Shown here piece after piece: positions 1-7,862 of a stretch of DNA of 64,000 nt (positions within the stretch are counted from its first letter, which is position 1; each line of letters opens with the position of its first letter). The DNA comes from Oceanirhabdus sp. W0125-5 (GTDB lineage: Bacteria > Bacillota > Clostridia > Clostridiales > Clostridiaceae). Under the pieces are notes generated by a model. The model ran no database searches and was not told where the DNA came from. It saw only the letters and a list, made by a program, of their open reading frames with translations. A program made the translations under genes and the position numbers. Location of the stretch: assembly GCF_027938815.1 (NCBI RefSeq), contig NZ_CP115913.1:2080001-2144000 (forward strand). Direction: 5' to 3'.

Positions 1-1
1 A

Positions 2-439
2 AATAAAAAGGGACTTATTGTTAACATAAGTTCTGTTGCTGGAATTATATCTATACCTTATCAATCTATGTACAGTGCGACAAAATATGCATTAGAAGCA
101 GTTTCAGAAGCAATGAGAATAGAGGTAAAGCCTTTTGGTGTTAAGGTTGCTTTAATTGAGCCTGGGGATATGAAAACAAATTTTATAAGAATCGCTGCTA
201 AGGATGCTGATGAGAATTCCGTCTATAAACTGAGATATGAAAAAGCAGTTGATGAGATGATAAAGTCAGAGGAAAATGGACCGGAAGCTGAAGTTGTGAT
301 TAAAGAGTTAAAGAGAATATTAAAGAAGAGGAATCCATCCCTTAGAAATATTGTTGGAATGAAATATAAGTTAATAGGAAAGTTAAGAAAACTTCTACCA
401 GAACGGTTGTTGGAATTAATAATAAGTAATGTATATTAA
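2..439 (+). CDS. short-chain dehydrogenase/reductase (3' part)
   Basis: NAD(P)-dependent oxidoreductase of the SDR family, cut by the left window edge; the frame is open from base 2 with no start codon in view. The visible part carries the catalytic serine strand (NISSVAG) and the active-site YxxxK motif (YSATK), followed by the PG loop (IEPGDMKTNF) typical of classical SDRs. The Rossmann glycine motif lies outside the window. The C-terminal tail (KLRKLLPERLLELI) is basic and amphipathic, which suggests membrane contact (inference). The stop lies 34 bp before a serine-palmitoyltransferase-like gene on the same strand, so a role as the following 3-keto reductase in that pathway is attractive, as in sphingoid base synthesis. 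The substrate cannot be read from sequence. Confidence 0.85.
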   Translation, partial: NKKGLIVNISSVAGIISIPYQSMYSATKYALEAVSEAMRIEVKPFGVKVALIEPGDMKTNFIRIAAKDADENSVYKLRYEKAVDEMIKSEENGPEAEVVIKELKRILKKRNPSLRNIVGMKYKLIGKLRKLLPERLLELIISNVY

Positions 440-473
440 TTAAGGGTTTAAGGAAAATTTGGGAGGCTATTTT

Positions 474-1637
474 ATGGATATTTTTAAAAAGTGTTATGAT
501 TATACAGCTGCAAAAGAAGCAATAGAAGCAGGAATTTATCCTTATTTTCATATGTTAACATCAGGACAGGATACAGAGGTTATGATTAAAGGAAAGAGAA
601 CGATTATGTTAGGCTCTAATAACTATCTTGGGTTAACAGCTGATGAAAGAGTAAAAAAAGCTGCAAAGGATGCAATTGATAAATATGGTTCAGGATGTTC
701 GGGATCAAGATTCTTAAATGGAACACTTGATGCTCATATAGATTTGGAAAGGAAGTTAGCTGAATTTTTACATAAAGAAGCTGCATTAACTTTCAGTACA
801 GGATTTCAAACTAATTTAGGTATAATTTCAGCTATAGCTGGAAGAAACGACTACATAATATGTGATAGAGCAAATCATGCTAGTATAATTGATGGCTGTA
901 GATTAAGCTTTTCAAAGTTATTAAAGTATAAACATAATGATATGGAAGATTTGGAAAGAATATTGAAAAAGGTTCCAGATAATAAGGGGAAGCTAATAGT
1001 AACTGACGGAGTATTCAGTATGGAGGGAGATATTTGTGATCTTCCTGGAATAGTTAAGTTGGCAAAAAAATATGGTGCTAGAGTAATGGTAGATGACGCC
1101 CATGGACTAGGGGTTATGGGGGAGACAGGAAGAGGTACTGCAGAGTATTTTGGGCTAGAAGATGAAGTGGACATTATTGTAGGGACATTTAGTAAGTCCT
1201 TAGCAAGTCTAGGTGGATATATTGCAGGAGATGAGGACTTGATTCACTATGTTCAGCATTGTTCTCGTCCATTCATATTTAGCGCATCAATACCCCCAGC
1301 TAATGTAGGGGCGGCTCTTGAAGCATTAAAGATACTAGAAAAGGAACCTGAAAGAGTTAAAAGGTTATGGGAAAATGCAGAGTTTATGAGAAAAGGATTT
1401 AAAGAAATAGGATTATCAATTGGTGACTCTGTTACACCTATAATTCCAGTTATGACTTGGGAGGATGAAAGAACATTTATAGTTGCAAAACTCCTTTTAG
1501 AAGGGGGAGTATATGTTAATCCTGTTATTTCACCAGCGGTAAAGAGCGGAGAAGCTCTTTTAAGAACAAGTTATACAGCAACTCATACTAAAGATCAGTT
1601 AGAATATGCTCTCGAAGTATTTAGAAGAGTGCTTTAG
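474..1637 (+). CDS. serine palmitoyltransferase-like alpha-oxoamine synthase (PLP enzyme)
   Basis: Fold-type I PLP enzyme that condenses an amino acid with an acyl thioester, of the family containing AONS (BioF), KBL, ALAS and SPT. Visible motifs are GSNNYLGL near the N-terminus, SGSRFLNGT (about residues 76-84), the aspartate of DDAHGLGVMG (about 208-217) and the PLP lysine in GTFSKSLASLGGY (about residue 241). From memory of the family, the overall wording (IYPYF, YGSGCSGSRFLNG, RNDYIICD, DGVFSMEGD) is closer to bacterial SPT such as that of Bacteroides than to BioF. No bio genes are adjacent. The start is ATG 474 with GGGAGG at 461-466; an upstream TTG at 459 would overlap that site. It lies in an operon between an SDR and a flavin reductase-rubredoxin. 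Substrate choice (serine, alanine or glycine) is not resolved. Confidence 0.85.
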   Translation: MDIFKKCYDYTAAKEAIEAGIYPYFHMLTSGQDTEVMIKGKRTIMLGSNNYLGLTADERVKKAAKDAIDKYGSGCSGSRFLNGTLDAHIDLERKLAEFLHKEAALTFSTGFQTNLGIISAIAGRNDYIICDRANHASIIDGCRLSFSKLLKYKHNDMEDLERILKKVPDNKGKLIVTDGVFSMEGDICDLPGIVKLAKKYGARVMVDDAHGLGVMGETGRGTAEYFGLEDEVDIIVGTFSKSLASLGGYIAGDEDLIHYVQHCSRPFIFSASIPPANVGAALEALKILEKEPERVKRLWENAEFMRKGFKEIGLSIGDSVTPIIPVMTWEDERTFIVAKLLLEGGVYVNPVISPAVKSGEALLRTSYTATHTKDQLEYALEVFRRVL

Positions 1638-1668
1638 ATAAGAGAAAGAATAATAGGGAGTGAAGTAT

Positions 1669-2292
1669 ATGGATACAAAAGCATTTTATAAACTTACTTA
1701 TGGTCTTTACATTGTTTCAAGTTCTTTTGAAGGGAAACAAAGTGGTTGTGTTGTTAATACTCTTTCACAGGTGACTTCAAAGCCACCAAAGTTTTCTGTT
1801 ACTATTTCAAAGAATAATTTCACATCAAAGATTATTGAAAAATCAGGATTCTTCGCTGCAGTAGCTTTAAATCAAAAGGCTGATATGGACTTAATAGGTG
1901 AATTTGGTTTTAAAAGCAGTGACACTACAGATAAATTTGCTAAGTTCAATACTGTAATTGATAAGAAGGGTATAAAGTATGTTACAGATTGTGCAGCTGG
2001 AAGATATAGTTGTAAAGTGATTGATAGAGTAGATTTAGGAACTCATATTATGTTTATAGGTGAGGTTTTAGAAGCTGAAATATTAAATAATGATGAAGTT
2101 ATGACGTATAGATACTATCATAGTGTTATAAAAGGAACAACTCCTAAAAATGCACCATCTTATAAAGAGGAAACTGCAAATAAAGGATATCGTTGTAAGA
2201 TTTGCGGATACGTTCTAGAGGCAGAAGAAATTTCAGATGATTATATTTGTCCTATATGTGGACAGGGTAAAGATAAATTTGAAAGCTTATAA
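1669..2292 (+). CDS. hrb: flavin reductase domain-rubredoxin fusion (high-molecular-weight rubredoxin type)
   Basis: About 207 residues. The first 155 or so form an FMN-binding split-barrel flavin reductase domain (start YKLTYGLYIVSS, then SGCVVNTLSQVTSKPPK). The last 40 form a rubredoxin-like iron site with paired cysteines, CKICGY and CPICGQGKDKFE. The order is that of clostridial and Moorella high-molecular-weight rubredoxins, cytosolic electron carriers that feed flavodiiron proteins in O2/NO detoxification. No flavodiiron protein lies nearby. ATG 1669 is preferred because AGGGAG (1655-1660) is 8 bases upstream; GTG 1660 would overlap that site. The gap to the PLP enzyme gene is only 31 bp and a strong terminator follows, so it is probably the last gene of that operon. 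Whether it supplies electrons to lipid chemistry there is speculation. Confidence 0.88.
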   Translation: MDTKAFYKLTYGLYIVSSSFEGKQSGCVVNTLSQVTSKPPKFSVTISKNNFTSKIIEKSGFFAAVALNQKADMDLIGEFGFKSSDTTDKFAKFNTVIDKKGIKYVTDCAAGRYSCKVIDRVDLGTHIMFIGEVLEAEILNNDEVMTYRYYHSVIKGTTPKNAPSYKEETANKGYRCKICGYVLEAEEISDDYICPICGQGKDKFESL

Positions 2293-2306
2293 ATATTAAT
2301 AAAAAT

Positions 2307-2338
2307 GTCTGTGTACATAAGTATACAGACTTTTTTTC
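2307..2338 (+). terminator. rho-independent terminator after the rubredoxin fusion
   Basis: Hairpin GTCTGTGTAC / GTATACAGAC with a 4-nt loop and one G-T pair, followed by seven T. It ends the SDR-SPT-rubredoxin unit. Confidence 0.9.
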
Positions 2339-2447
2339 ATTAATAATTCAATTTATATTGATTAAAATAATTTAATAAATTAATACATAAGATATACGTA
2401 TGTATTAATTTATGAATTTTATTTAAAAATTTCAGGAGGAGAGAAGA

Positions 2448-3362
2448 ATGAGTATTAAAGGATGGATACTTTATAGTCCCTTTAAGGCAAGAGTAAAGCA
2501 GGATAGTTATGAGAATAATAGGTTTTTAGAAGTAGCGAAAAAAAACAATATGGAACTAGAAATTCTATATCCTGAACAATTTGATTTGATTGTAACTAAA
2601 CAAGGTGAAAAGTCAATTTTCTTAGATGGAAAACCAGTTGATTTGCCCGACTTTGTTTTGCCGCGTTTAGGAGCTCATATGCCTTACTTTGCATTATCAG
2701 TATTAAGACAGCTGGAGAAACTAGGAGTACATATTATCAATGAACCAAATAATATAGAAATGGTAAAAGATAAATTATATACTCAGCAGGTTCTAGCTAC
2801 AAATAATCTTCCTGTTCCTAAAACTATGCTTGTAAGATTTCCTGTTAATGAAGAACTAGTGAATAAATATTTAGGATATCCGCTAATAGTAAAAGCAATA
2901 AGTGGTTCACAGGGAAGTGGTGTATATCTATCTAATAATGAAAAGGATTTTAAGAATCTTATGCAGTTGATGCAGACTACCAATTCAAGTATGAATTTTA
3001 TATTACAAGAATTTATAAAGGATAGTTTTGGAAGAGATTTAAGAGTTTTTGTTGTTGGAGGAAGGCCAATTGTGTGTATGGAAAGAAGTTCGGCAACAGG
3101 TGATTTTAAAGCTAATTTTTCACAGGGAGGAAATGTTTCAGATTATGAATTAAATCCTGAGATTGAATGGTTAGCTACTGAAAGTTGTAAAATACTAGGG
3201 TTAGACGTGGCTGGAATTGACTTATTATTTGATGGAGAACACTATAAAATATGCGAAGCTAATTCTGCACCAGGTTTTGAAGGTTTGGAAGCAGCAACAG
3301 GAATTGATGCTGCACAAGAGATATTTAACTACATAAAAATAAGATTAGGTTTTTTAGAGTAA
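2448..3362 (+). CDS. ATP-grasp ligase of the RimK family
   Basis: Cytosolic ATP-dependent carboxylate-amine ligase, 304 residues, close to the usual RimK/LysX length. Typical features are the N-terminal pre-ATP-grasp lobe with LPDFVLPRLGAHMP, the nucleotide-binding PLIVKAISGSQGSGV loop (about residues 145-159), the RDLRVFVVGG strand, and the metal-binding end AGIDLLFDGEHYKICEANSAPGFEGLE (two short motifs, GIDLL and CEANSAPGF). RimK relatives add glutamate or similar amino acids to a protein or cofactor C-terminus. Which one applies is unknown because it stands alone: its own RBS AGGAGG precedes ATG 2448 and a hairpin follows. No lysine/arginine biosynthesis or F420 genes are near. Confidence 0.88.
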   Translation: MSIKGWILYSPFKARVKQDSYENNRFLEVAKKNNMELEILYPEQFDLIVTKQGEKSIFLDGKPVDLPDFVLPRLGAHMPYFALSVLRQLEKLGVHIINEPNNIEMVKDKLYTQQVLATNNLPVPKTMLVRFPVNEELVNKYLGYPLIVKAISGSQGSGVYLSNNEKDFKNLMQLMQTTNSSMNFILQEFIKDSFGRDLRVFVVGGRPIVCMERSSATGDFKANFSQGGNVSDYELNPEIEWLATESCKILGLDVAGIDLLFDGEHYKICEANSAPGFEGLEAATGIDAAQEIFNYIKIRLGFLE

Positions 3363-3375
3363 TAGATTTAATTGT

Positions 3376-3411
3376 AAAGCTATCTTTGTGTAATAACATA
3401 AGATGGCTTTT
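3376..3411 (+). terminator. terminator after RimK-like gene
   Basis: AAAGCTATCTT pairs with AAGATGGCTTT (one G-T pair), followed by a short T run. Moderate strength. Confidence 0.6.
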
Positions 3412-3433
3412 GATATTATTTAGTTATTGGCAT

Positions 3434-3462
3434 TTGACAATAAATCAAAATGCGAGTAATAT
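3434..3462 (+). promoter_or_regulatory. sigma-A promoter for the NifU-like gene
   Basis: TTGACA, a 17-bp spacer, then TAATAT, with an alternative TATAAT three bases further on. It lies about 40 bp upstream of ATG 3501 and argues against the ATG at 3474, which would be only about 11 bases past the -10 box. Confidence 0.65.
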
Positions 3463-3500
3463 AATAATGAAAAATGTTGGTAGAAAAGGAAGTGGATTTC

Positions 3501-3875
3501 ATGTTTACAGAAGATTATTCAGATCTTGTTATAGAGCATTTTATGTGTCCAAGAAATGTAGGGATATTACAGAATTCCAATGGAGAAGGTTCAAATGGAG
3601 ATCCTCAATGTGGAGACTTTTTAGATATTTATATAAGAGTAGAAAATAATATAATTGAAGATATTAGTTTTCTAGTGCAGGGATGTCCCGCATCAATAGC
3701 CACTAGCAGTATGGTAACAGAACTGGCGAAAGGGAAGCCTTTACAAGAAGCATTAGAAATTACTGAAGAGGATATTATAGATGCACTAGGTGGTCTTCCA
3801 GAACAAAAGAAGCATTGTTCAAATCTTGGTGTTAAAGCATTGAGAAATGCTATTGAGGATTATAAAAAAAGCTAA
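3501..3875 (+). CDS. NifU/IscU-like iron-sulfur cluster scaffold protein
   Basis: 124-residue protein of the NifU N-terminal/IscU family, which assembles Fe-S clusters on three cysteines before transfer to apoproteins. The three ligand regions are present: GDPQCGD (about residue 37), VQGCPASIATSS (about 61) and KKHCSNLG (about 103); an extra Cys occurs in MCPRNVG. Start ATG 3501 has AAAGGAAGTGG just upstream; ATG 3474 has no RBS. There is no adjacent cysteine desulfurase or iscR, and the gene is monocistronic between its own promoter and a long hairpin. The C-terminal NFU domain of full NifU is absent, so it is the short scaffold form. Function is firmly inferred from the family; the specific client is unknown. 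Confidence 0.88.
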   Translation: MFTEDYSDLVIEHFMCPRNVGILQNSNGEGSNGDPQCGDFLDIYIRVENNIIEDISFLVQGCPASIATSSMVTELAKGKPLQEALEITEEDIIDALGGLPEQKKHCSNLGVKALRNAIEDYKKS

Positions 3876-3920
3876 AAGCATAGTTATTAAAAAAATACTA
3901 CATAAAAACCATCATGAAAA

Positions 3921-3986
3921 TGATATGCTCCCTTTATAATAGACAATTATATTATTTCAATTGTCTACTATAAAGGGAGCATATCA
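3921..3986. repeat. 28-bp inverted repeat between convergent genes
   Basis: Arms 3921-3948 and 3959-3986 are complementary over 28 positions with a single mismatch (A3939), around a 10-nt loop. It lies between the NifU-like gene (+) and the M28 peptidase gene (-). On the minus strand it is followed by TTTTC, so it may act as a bidirectional terminator. The stem is about twice as long as the other terminators here and the plus side has no T tract. Confidence 0.85.
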
Positions 3987-3997
3987 CTATAATCTTA

Positions 3998-5677
3998 TTA
4001 GGATATTTCTACACTAGTACGTTTATCTATATTGGTATTATTTTTAGTTAACTCTAAAACTTTTGAGATAATTACAATTCCATATAAACTTATTAATACC
4101 ATAATTACTGGTGACATAAAGATAAATACACAAAGGTATATTAAATAAATAAATAATAAATACACATTTATACCAGCAAACATATTGGCAAAAAGTGAAG
4201 TGAAATTAATTATATGTTTATATTTGCTTTTCTCAAATACAAGTATTGTCAACATACTTAATATGAATACAAGAGTTGTCCATGTAAATAAATAACTGGC
4301 CCCTTTAATATAAATACTTGTAAACATCATAATCACAGACCATAACACTAAATTCCCTAAATATATTTCCATATAGTTAATATATTTATTAATGAATTTT
4401 ATAATAAGAACTAATAATATTGTAGTGATTATTAAATAAAGTAACATTATAGTATTGGAGTTTTTAGGTGTTATGAAAAACATATTCCATTTATAAGTTC
4501 TTGATTCAAAATTGTTGAGAGCACATGCACCTCTATTGGTAAGAGAAAACAAACCTTTAGTTAAAAGATATGTTAGCAATAAAGTAATTAAATTCATACC
4601 TGTACCCAATATAACTTTGAAGATCTTAATTTTACCTTTTTTATATGCTATATAAGTTAATACAATTAGCAAAAGAATTGTAAATATAGACAATGGGATT
4701 GCTATTTTAGCTGAGTAATTAATAAATATGTTTTTAGTAAGAGTAAAATATACGCTATCTATCTCAGTATCATTTAACTTATCTAAATCGGCATTACCTA
4801 AGTATCTCATAAGATTCAGGATGGTTGTCCCATAATATTGTAATGTTTTTTTATTATAATTTTCAATATTATCAGTTGGTTCATGATATGTATGAGCACC
4901 ATTTATGTTTGCAAAGTTTAATCCATTAAGTCCTTTATTTCTAAATTCTGTAAAGTCAGTACCATTAGGCATTTGTTTATATACTTCATAAGTGGCTGAA
5001 AATGCGAAAGGATGTGGTACACTTTTTTTCATAGCACCTATTATATTACTGTTCCCTTCACCGGTTTCAAACATTGTAACAATACCTGAATTTCCTCTAG
5101 CCTCTAGATTAACTACTAATTTTGCGTCATTAAAATAGGGGTGTTCGTCAACAAAGGCTTTTGCGCCTAGTAAATATTCTTCTTCACCATCTGTTATAAG
5201 AATTATAATATCATTTATTAGAGTTTCCTCATTTTTTAAAGCTCTAACTGTTTCAATAATTGTTGCAACACAGGAACCAGCATCAGCTGCTCCAGGACCA
5301 TATTTTACTGAGTCATAATGTGATACTAAAAGTATGGCATCATTAGAATTAGCACTTCCTTCTAATCTAGCTATTATATTAGTAATATTACCTTCTCTAT
5401 TTCCGTTTTTGCTATAGGTTGAGTTCAATTGAGGTTCTAAACCTAAATCTTTTAATTGCTCAACTAAATAATTTCGTACTTTCTCATTTTCTTCTGTTTC
5501 AATAGGATGGGGCTTTTGAGCAATATTATTTAGAACCTTCATAGCTCTAGTTGCTGAAAATTCATCCAGTGGAGCATCCTCTGATTTCAACGAAGGTAAT
5601 GAAATGGTATTCATTAAGATTAAGATTGAAATAAGAAGAGAGACAAAAGATAATAAAAAATATTTCATATTCTTCAA
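3998..5677 (-). CDS. membrane-anchored M28 family zinc peptidase
   Basis: About 559 residues. An N-terminal membrane anchor (FLLSFVSLLISILILMN) leads into an extracytoplasmic M28 aminopeptidase domain with the expected zinc ligands: SHYDSV, the bridging Asp in GAADAG, DGEEEYLLGA, the Glu of NLEARG and the His of AHTYHEPTD. After about residue 330 come roughly eight hydrophobic segments, an arrangement like that of multi-membrane M28 proteins (Fxna/ERMP1-type). Its role is probably trimming of peptides at the cell surface. The chosen start is TTG 5677, 6-8 bases after AGAGGTG (minus strand); ATG 5668 is further from the RBS, and the longer open frame from 5722 runs through the RBS. Monocistronic. 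Confidence 0.85.
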   Translation of the reverse strand: MKNMKYFLLSFVSLLISILILMNTISLPSLKSEDAPLDEFSATRAMKVLNNIAQKPHPIETEENEKVRNYLVEQLKDLGLEPQLNSTYSKNGNREGNITNIIARLEGSANSNDAILLVSHYDSVKYGPGAADAGSCVATIIETVRALKNEETLINDIIILITDGEEEYLLGAKAFVDEHPYFNDAKLVVNLEARGNSGIVTMFETGEGNSNIIGAMKKSVPHPFAFSATYEVYKQMPNGTDFTEFRNKGLNGLNFANINGAHTYHEPTDNIENYNKKTLQYYGTTILNLMRYLGNADLDKLNDTEIDSVYFTLTKNIFINYSAKIAIPLSIFTILLLIVLTYIAYKKGKIKIFKVILGTGMNLITLLLTYLLTKGLFSLTNRGACALNNFESRTYKWNMFFITPKNSNTIMLLYLIITTILLVLIIKFINKYINYMEIYLGNLVLWSVIMMFTSIYIKGASYLFTWTTLVFILSMLTILVFEKSKYKHIINFTSLFANMFAGINVYLLFIYLIYLCVFIFMSPVIMVLISLYGIVIISKVLELTKNNTNIDKRTSVEIS

Positions 5678-5783
5678 AATAATCACCTCTTTAATAATGC
5701 TATTATTGTTACATTGTACCATATATTAACTTAAAAGGGTTAAAATCGAAATGCTCTAAAGGATTTAAACTATATTTATAAAT

Positions 5784-5815
5784 AAAAAAACTCCCTGCAG
5801 TAACAGAGAGTTTAA
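5784..5815 (-). terminator. terminator of the DUF4358 gene
   Basis: On the minus strand, AAACTCTCTG and CAGGGAGTTT pair around TTACTG and are followed by a run of T. It lies 12 bp past the DUF4358 stop. Confidence 0.88.
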
Positions 5816-5826
5816 AACATATTATT

Positions 5827-6324
5827 TTATTTTAAAGTATTCTCAAAGATTTCATCTATTTTCTCAACATCTTCAGAGATAGCTAAGATAATGTAGTTAC
5901 CATTTGTTTTTAATACATGATTTTTAACCATTTCATGGTTCTGTGGAACATAGTTTTCAAATGCAGCTAATTGATTTTCTACACGTTTTTCAAGTGCAGC
6001 CTGCAATTCAGGTAACTTTGATTCTTCTTTTGCTTTAAGTATAACTAACTCTCTAGCATCAAGGTTTATCATAGCACATCTAATAATTCCTTCTTCAACA
6101 TCTTCTGGATTGATTCCATATCCTTCTATCATTCCTTTAGTAAGTTCGTCCATTTCTTTGTTTGATAAATCTAAATCCATTAATCCATCTAAATTAACTT
6201 CTCCTTCAATAGCACTTACAATATCCTTTACTGGTACATTAGGTACTTTAGCTTCTTCCTTTCCACATCCAACTAATGCAAATACACATAAGAAAGCCAT
6301 AGCTAAGCTTAATATTCTTTTCAT
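5827..6324 (-). CDS. DUF4358 lipoprotein
   Basis: 165-residue exported lipoprotein. The signal peptide MKRILSLAMAFLCVFALVGCG ends in a lipobox (LVGC), giving a lipid-modified Cys at about residue 20. The mature part matches the DUF4358 pattern common in Clostridia: a short helical domain with SNKEMDELTKGMIEGYGI, a block of positively and negatively charged helices, and the near-terminal NYIILAISED strand. Function unknown; members sit on the outer face of the membrane. RBS AGGAGG precedes ATG 6324 on the minus strand and a clean terminator follows. Monocistronic, with no informative neighbour. Confidence 0.82.
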   Translation of the reverse strand: MKRILSLAMAFLCVFALVGCGKEEAKVPNVPVKDIVSAIEGEVNLDGLMDLDLSNKEMDELTKGMIEGYGINPEDVEEGIIRCAMINLDARELVILKAKEESKLPELQAALEKRVENQLAAFENYVPQNHEMVKNHVLKTNGNYIILAISEDVEKIDEIFENTLK

Positions 6325-6548
6325 TTTAATTCCTCCTAAGTATAATAAATTTGTAAAGATAATTTCTTTAAATTAATTATCTCTAAATGATTACATAACT
6401 TATACGTAGTGAATATTAAAAAGTTAGGGGTAATTAAAATTTTTTTAATAAAATTTAAGGAATTATTGTATGTGTATCAGGTACGCATGCATATTTTAGG
6501 TCTGAATACATATTTTAGCTATAAATCCGATCATAATATCAAATTCTC

Positions 6549-6577
6549 TTGATTATTGGAAAAAAATATAATATAAT
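6549..6577 (+). promoter_or_regulatory. promoter of a leader or small RNA
   Basis: TTGATT, 17-bp spacer, TATAAT at 6572-6577. The region 6548-6581 is also an inverted repeat (CTTGATTAT / ATAATCAAG), so the promoter is embedded in a possible operator. Transcription would start near 6584. Confidence 0.6.
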
Positions 6578-6583
6578 CAAGAA

Positions 6584-6986
6584 GTAAACAATAAATACAT
6601 GAAATGAAAGGGGCACCGCTATATGATGAAGATGTTGAATTTTTGTTAATAGATTATAATTTAATAATTTTATAGCAAATTATATTACCTTGATATGTAA
6701 GGTTTATTAATTATGGGTTGATATATTTTAGTTAAAAATATTAACCATAATTACCTGACAAAGATATTTTGTATAGGTTTGTTTGCTATATCTATTAACA
6801 GAGAACAACATTAATTATAGCCCTGAAATTTTTAATATTTTAGTGAGATAAATACCATATTTATATGATATTGTACTTAAAGTTATGATACAGCCATGCG
6901 TCAGTATAACTTGTGAGTTTATTTGTCTTACTATGATTAATATGAATTCAAGCTGTGTTATGTTAGTTATGACACAGCTTTTTTGC
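6584..6986 (+). ncRNA. candidate non-coding leader or small RNA
   Basis: About 400 nt between a good promoter and a strong terminator, without any ORF of useful length. Only an 8-codon frame (6623-6649, MMKMLNFC) follows an AAAGGGG site at 6607-6613. It does not show the landmarks of tmRNA, RNase P RNA, SRP RNA, T-box or common riboswitches that I can recognise. It could be an independent sRNA or the attenuated 5' leader of the zinc-ribbon/S4 gene at 7255. Confidence 0.4.
6950..6986 (+). terminator. terminator 1 of the leader region
   Basis: AAGCTGTGT and ACACAGCTT pair around a 13-nt loop and are followed by TTTT. No protein gene precedes it on this strand for 3 kb, which supports a non-coding transcript. 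Confidence 0.8.
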
Positions 6987-7102
6987 GTAAAAAATTTTAT
7001 AATTCAGTTTTTATGATTGTGCAACCTTCTTATTTTATGGAATTATGTACATCAATTAACTGAAGTTAATATTTGATAATTTTTACGTAATGAATTTATA
7101 AA

Positions 7103-7141
7103 CGGGTGTAGTTGAATGAAAGTTCAGCTGCACCTTTTTTA
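7103..7141 (+). terminator. terminator 2 of the leader region
   Basis: GGTGTAGTTGA pairs with TCAGCTGCACC (two G-T pairs) over an 8-nt loop, followed by six T. It lies 115 bp upstream of the gene at 7255 and 117 bp after terminator 1, a tandem arrangement. Confidence 0.8.
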
Positions 7142-7254
7142 TTTTGGGAAAATCTATGGGGAGGTACTGGTCCAATGTATTAAATATAATAAATCAGACA
7201 TTGATTATCAAATATTGGAGTATAAATAATCATAAACATTTTGGAGGGGAAGAT

Positions 7255-7809
7255 ATGGAAAAATTATTTTTAAACTGGAAAAACGTTGGAGTGAATTCTG
7301 AGGAAGAAGTGGTAAGGTATTGTCACAACTGCGGCAAGAAAGTAGTTTTTAAGGATTCTTTAGTGAGAAGAGAAAATGCAAACGGCAGGAACATTTACCG
7401 TTGGGCTATATATAAATGTGAAAAAGGCCATACATGGAATAGAAAGTTAAAGGACTTTAAGGCATTTAATAACATGGAGGATAACCTTGCGCCTAATACA
7501 CCAAGTAAACTTTACACAAGTTTATATGATGAGAAGGGGAGTGAAATAGAAAAATACATAAATGAAGATTTAAGTATAGTTGAGATAAAAAATAATAACT
7601 ATGAATCCATTGAGATTTTAATAGATGAAGTTGAGGGTAAAACTCGAGTTGATAATCTCTTATCTTCAAAGTTTGAAGATTTAAGTAGAAATAAAATAAA
7701 AAAACTCATGGAAAAGGGAAAGATTCTTTTAAATGAGTGCAATGTTAAGAGTAATAAATTTATTAAAACATCATGCAAAATTACTATTTTAGATGTGCAG
7801 AGTATATAG
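7255..7809 (+). CDS. zinc-ribbon and S4-like RNA-binding protein
   Basis: 184 residues, not matched to a named family. The N-terminal third has CHNCGKK and, about 30 residues later, a CEKGHTWNR motif, together a likely zinc ribbon (C-x2-C, C-x3-H). The C-terminal 45 residues read as an S4-type RNA-binding fold: RVDNLLSSKF, SRNKIKKLMEKGKILLN, then the strand FIKTSCKITI. S4 domains occur in pseudouridine synthases, RNA methyltransferases and ribosome-quality-control proteins; no catalytic domain is present here. Start ATG 7255 follows TTTGGAGGGG. A methyltransferase gene starts 53 bp downstream across a small palindrome, so the two are probably co-expressed; RNA recognition plus methylation is a natural but untested idea. 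Confidence 0.65.
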   Translation: MEKLFLNWKNVGVNSEEEVVRYCHNCGKKVVFKDSLVRRENANGRNIYRWAIYKCEKGHTWNRKLKDFKAFNNMEDNLAPNTPSKLYTSLYDEKGSEIEKYINEDLSIVEIKNNNYESIEILIDEVEGKTRVDNLLSSKFEDLSRNKIKKLMEKGKILLNECNVKSNKFIKTSCKITILDVQSI

Positions 7810-7816
7810 GAAAAAT

Positions 7817-7839
7817 GGATGGGGGTCTGACTCCCATCC
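7817..7839. repeat. GGGTCTGAC-type palindrome
   Basis: Near-perfect 23-nt palindrome, GGATGGG / CCCATCC around GGTCTGACT, lying between the stop at 7809 and the RBS of the next gene. It shares the core GTCTGAC with the stronger element at 10859. Confidence 0.7.
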
Positions 7840-7862
7840 CAAAAATGAGAGGAGATAATATT

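Larger units (their letters stand above)
6325..7254. other. 930-bp stretch without protein genes
   Basis: Very AT-rich. It holds the promoter of the DUF4358 gene on the minus side, the promoter-RNA-terminator unit at 6549-6986 and a second terminator at 7103-7141. I see no credible protein gene; a 23-codon frame at 6604-6675 has no RBS. Confidence 0.6.

Noticed and set aside
3386-3649. 87-codon plus-strand ORF before and inside the NifU-like gene
   Set aside because: It overlaps the NifU-like gene in another frame, starts inside the preceding terminator hairpin and has no family-like features.
3921-3986. attC-like integron site
   Set aside because: No integrase gene, no conserved GTTRRRY core sites; a plain long hairpin.
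6604-6675. 23-codon frame starting MKGAPLYDEDV
   Set aside because: No RBS, and it overlaps the better-supported short frame at 6623; kept only as part of the non-coding transcript.
7144-7254. N-terminal extension of the zinc-ribbon/S4 protein
   Set aside because: The extension starts in the terminator's T tract, whereas ATG 7255 has an ideal GGAGGGG site.
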